Positions 63,046 to 64,000 of a stretch of DNA of 64,000 nucleotides are shown piece by piece. Each line of letters opens with the position of its first letter. Positions within the stretch are counted from its first letter, which is position 1. The DNA is from Paenibacillus riograndensis SBR5 (GTDB taxonomy: Bacteria > Bacillota > Bacilli > Paenibacillales > Paenibacillaceae): contig NZ_LN831776.1 in NCBI RefSeq assembly GCF_000981585.1, positions 1,069,001 through 1,133,000 on the forward strand. Direction: 5' to 3'. A model generated the notes under the pieces. That model was not told where the DNA came from. It did not search any database and was given only the letters and a program-made list of their open reading frames with translations. The translations under genes were made by a program, and so were the position numbers.

Positions 63046-64000
63046 ATGAGCTTTGCTTCCAAGCTGTTTAGTTCCAAGAAGCCAAATGCCCGGAACCAGG
63101 AAGGGTATCCTGCTTATACGCGTTCTGTGGAAGAGCAGTATCTGCAGATGCTTTTAACTAACACAATGAGTAACACGTTCTATGCCGACCAGCAGGAGCT
63201 TCTAGATAATGCGGCGGAGCTGCATGAGCAAATGGCCCTTGAACAGCCGGAGTTTATGGCTAAAGCGCTGATCTATGCCCGCAGCGAAGGGTTCATGAGA
63301 CTTCAGCCGCTGTTCGGGCTGGCGGTGCTGTCCGGCACCCGTCCGGATGTGTTCGCTAAAGTCTTCAAGAAGGTTGTGCAAATCCCGTCAGACCTGTCCG
63401 ATTTCCTGACGATCCTGCAAGGATTGGGACGCGGGGAGGGGGGCCGTGCGGTGAAGCGGCAGGTCAATCTGTTCCTGGCGGGAATCAGCGAATACTGGGC
63501 GCTGAAATACAATGGCCGCGGCCGTGGCCGTGGCTACAGTCTCGGCGATGCCATTGCCACGGCTCATCCGAAGCCGGCCGATCTCAAGCAGCAGGCCTTG
63601 TTCCGTTACTTGCGCGGCCAGGAGGCTAATCTGGCGCTTCTGCCTCAGGTGGAAGCCATGGAGAAGCTGAAGCAGGCCGGGTCTGCCGAGGAGCAGATCG
63701 CCTGGATCGAGCGGGGCAAGCTTCCTTACTCAGCCGTAACGGGGGCGATCAAACCTTCACAGGAAGTCTGGAATGCCATCCTGTACCAGATGCCGACGTT
63801 TGCGCTGCTCCGCCATTTGAATACGCTCTTGCGGTCCGGCGTGCTTGCAGATCAGAAGAACTTGGATTATGTTGTGGGCAGGCTGGTGGACCAGGATGCA
63901 CTGCGCAAGGCAAGAATTCTGCCTTTCCGTTTTGCCACGGCGTTCCGTCAGGTCAGCGAGCCCGAGCTTCGGGATGCGCTGAGGGAAGCTGTTGACCTGA
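63046..64000 (+). CDS. rsr: Ro60 orthologue Rsr (TROVE domain), N-terminal part
   Basis: The frame is open from ATG 63046 to the window end, so 318 residues are visible. It is the TROVE ring of helical repeats: YTRSVEEQYLQMLLTNTMSNTFYA near the start (pattern), FMAKALIYARSEGFMRLQPL, and the conserved LKYNGRGRGRGYSLGDAIATAHPKP-type segment (about residues 150-180; Gly/Arg-rich insert GRGRGRG). TROVE proteins hold misfolded RNA ends in the ring and Y RNA on the outside, and act with exonucleases. The start follows TAGGAGG at eight bases. The von Willebrand A-like C-terminal domain would lie beyond the window. Confidence 0.92.
   Translation, partial: MSFASKLFSSKKPNARNQEGYPAYTRSVEEQYLQMLLTNTMSNTFYADQQELLDNAAELHEQMALEQPEFMAKALIYARSEGFMRLQPLFGLAVLSGTRPDVFAKVFKKVVQIPSDLSDFLTILQGLGRGEGGRAVKRQVNLFLAGISEYWALKYNGRGRGRGYSLGDAIATAHPKPADLKQQALFRYLRGQEANLALLPQVEAMEKLKQAGSAEEQIAWIERGKLPYSAVTGAIKPSQEVWNAILYQMPTFALLRHLNTLLRSGVLADQKNLDYVVGRLVDQDALRKARILPFRFATAFRQVSEPELRDALREAVDL

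Noticed and set aside
62841..63071. Open frame of 76 codons across the rsr leader
   Set aside because: It overlaps the strongly structured Y RNA modules and the rsr start in another frame and has no ribosome binding site.

Overview
The window looks like chromosomal DNA of a Paenibacillus or a close relative in Bacillales. The evidence is a G+C content that looks near one half, strong GGAGG ribosome binding sites with frequent GTG and TTG starts, a paeninodin-type lasso peptide cluster, a DUF4023 micro-protein, an MbcS-type acyl-CoA synthetase, and many dispersed intergenic repeats. A gene is cut at each edge: a GH127-like glycosidase on the left and a Ro60 (TROVE) protein on the right.

Layout. 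0-2.4 kb: end of a glycosidase gene, an AraC regulator and a histidine kinase relic. 2.4-6 kb: a heterodimeric ABC exporter with one degenerate ATP site. 6-10 kb: DUF4003 protein, GT39-type membrane protein, Gly-rich lipoprotein and a ClbS/DfsB-like protein, the last two both ending inside a MITE-like element. 10-20.5 kb: a more A+T-rich, defence-like island with a putative PD-(D/E)XK nuclease and coupled partner, type I restriction hsdM-hsdS-hsdR, a Fic protein, an MFS exporter and a MerR regulator. 20.5-23 kb: BlaI/BlaR1-type pair with two operator-like dyads, and a streptothricin acetyltransferase homologue. 23-28 kb: LysR regulator divergent from zwf-tal-gnd (pentose phosphate pathway). 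28-32 kb: VOC protein, amino acid permease, GGDEF protein. 32-38.3 kb: oppABCDF with a hairpin after oppA. 38.4-40.3 kb: an IS110-family element whose transposase is frameshifted at a nine-A run. 40.4-41.6 kb: a SprT/YgjP-like metalloprotease and a GNAT. 41.8-50 kb: lasso cluster (cyclase, 41-residue precursor, HprK-like kinase, RRE protein, leader peptidase, ABC exporter) with a convergent nucleotidyltransferase and 1 kb of repeats between. 50-60 kb: mixed housekeeping and accessory genes. 60-64 kb: two WYL regulators divergent from an RNA-rich 580-base leader and rsr.

Most striking is the stretch 62.6-63.0 kb. Just upstream of rsr are three tandem RNA modules built on one plan: a 10-12 bp terminal stem ending GAGG/CCTC, a CGC-containing internal loop, a second helix, and a conserved apical hairpin starting TTC. 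The first module also carries a complete circularly permuted tRNA mimic, in the order T-arm, acceptor 3' strand, AATA loop, acceptor 5' strand, D-arm. This is how bacterial Y RNAs of the YrlA class are built, so the locus reads as a Ro60/Y-RNA system. The last module ends ten bases before the rsr ribosome binding site, which suggests processing from, or feedback on, the rsr message.

The lasso cluster is the second highlight. The precursor core has a nine-residue ring closed at Asp9 and ends in Ser, the residue that a paeninodin-type kinase phosphorylates.
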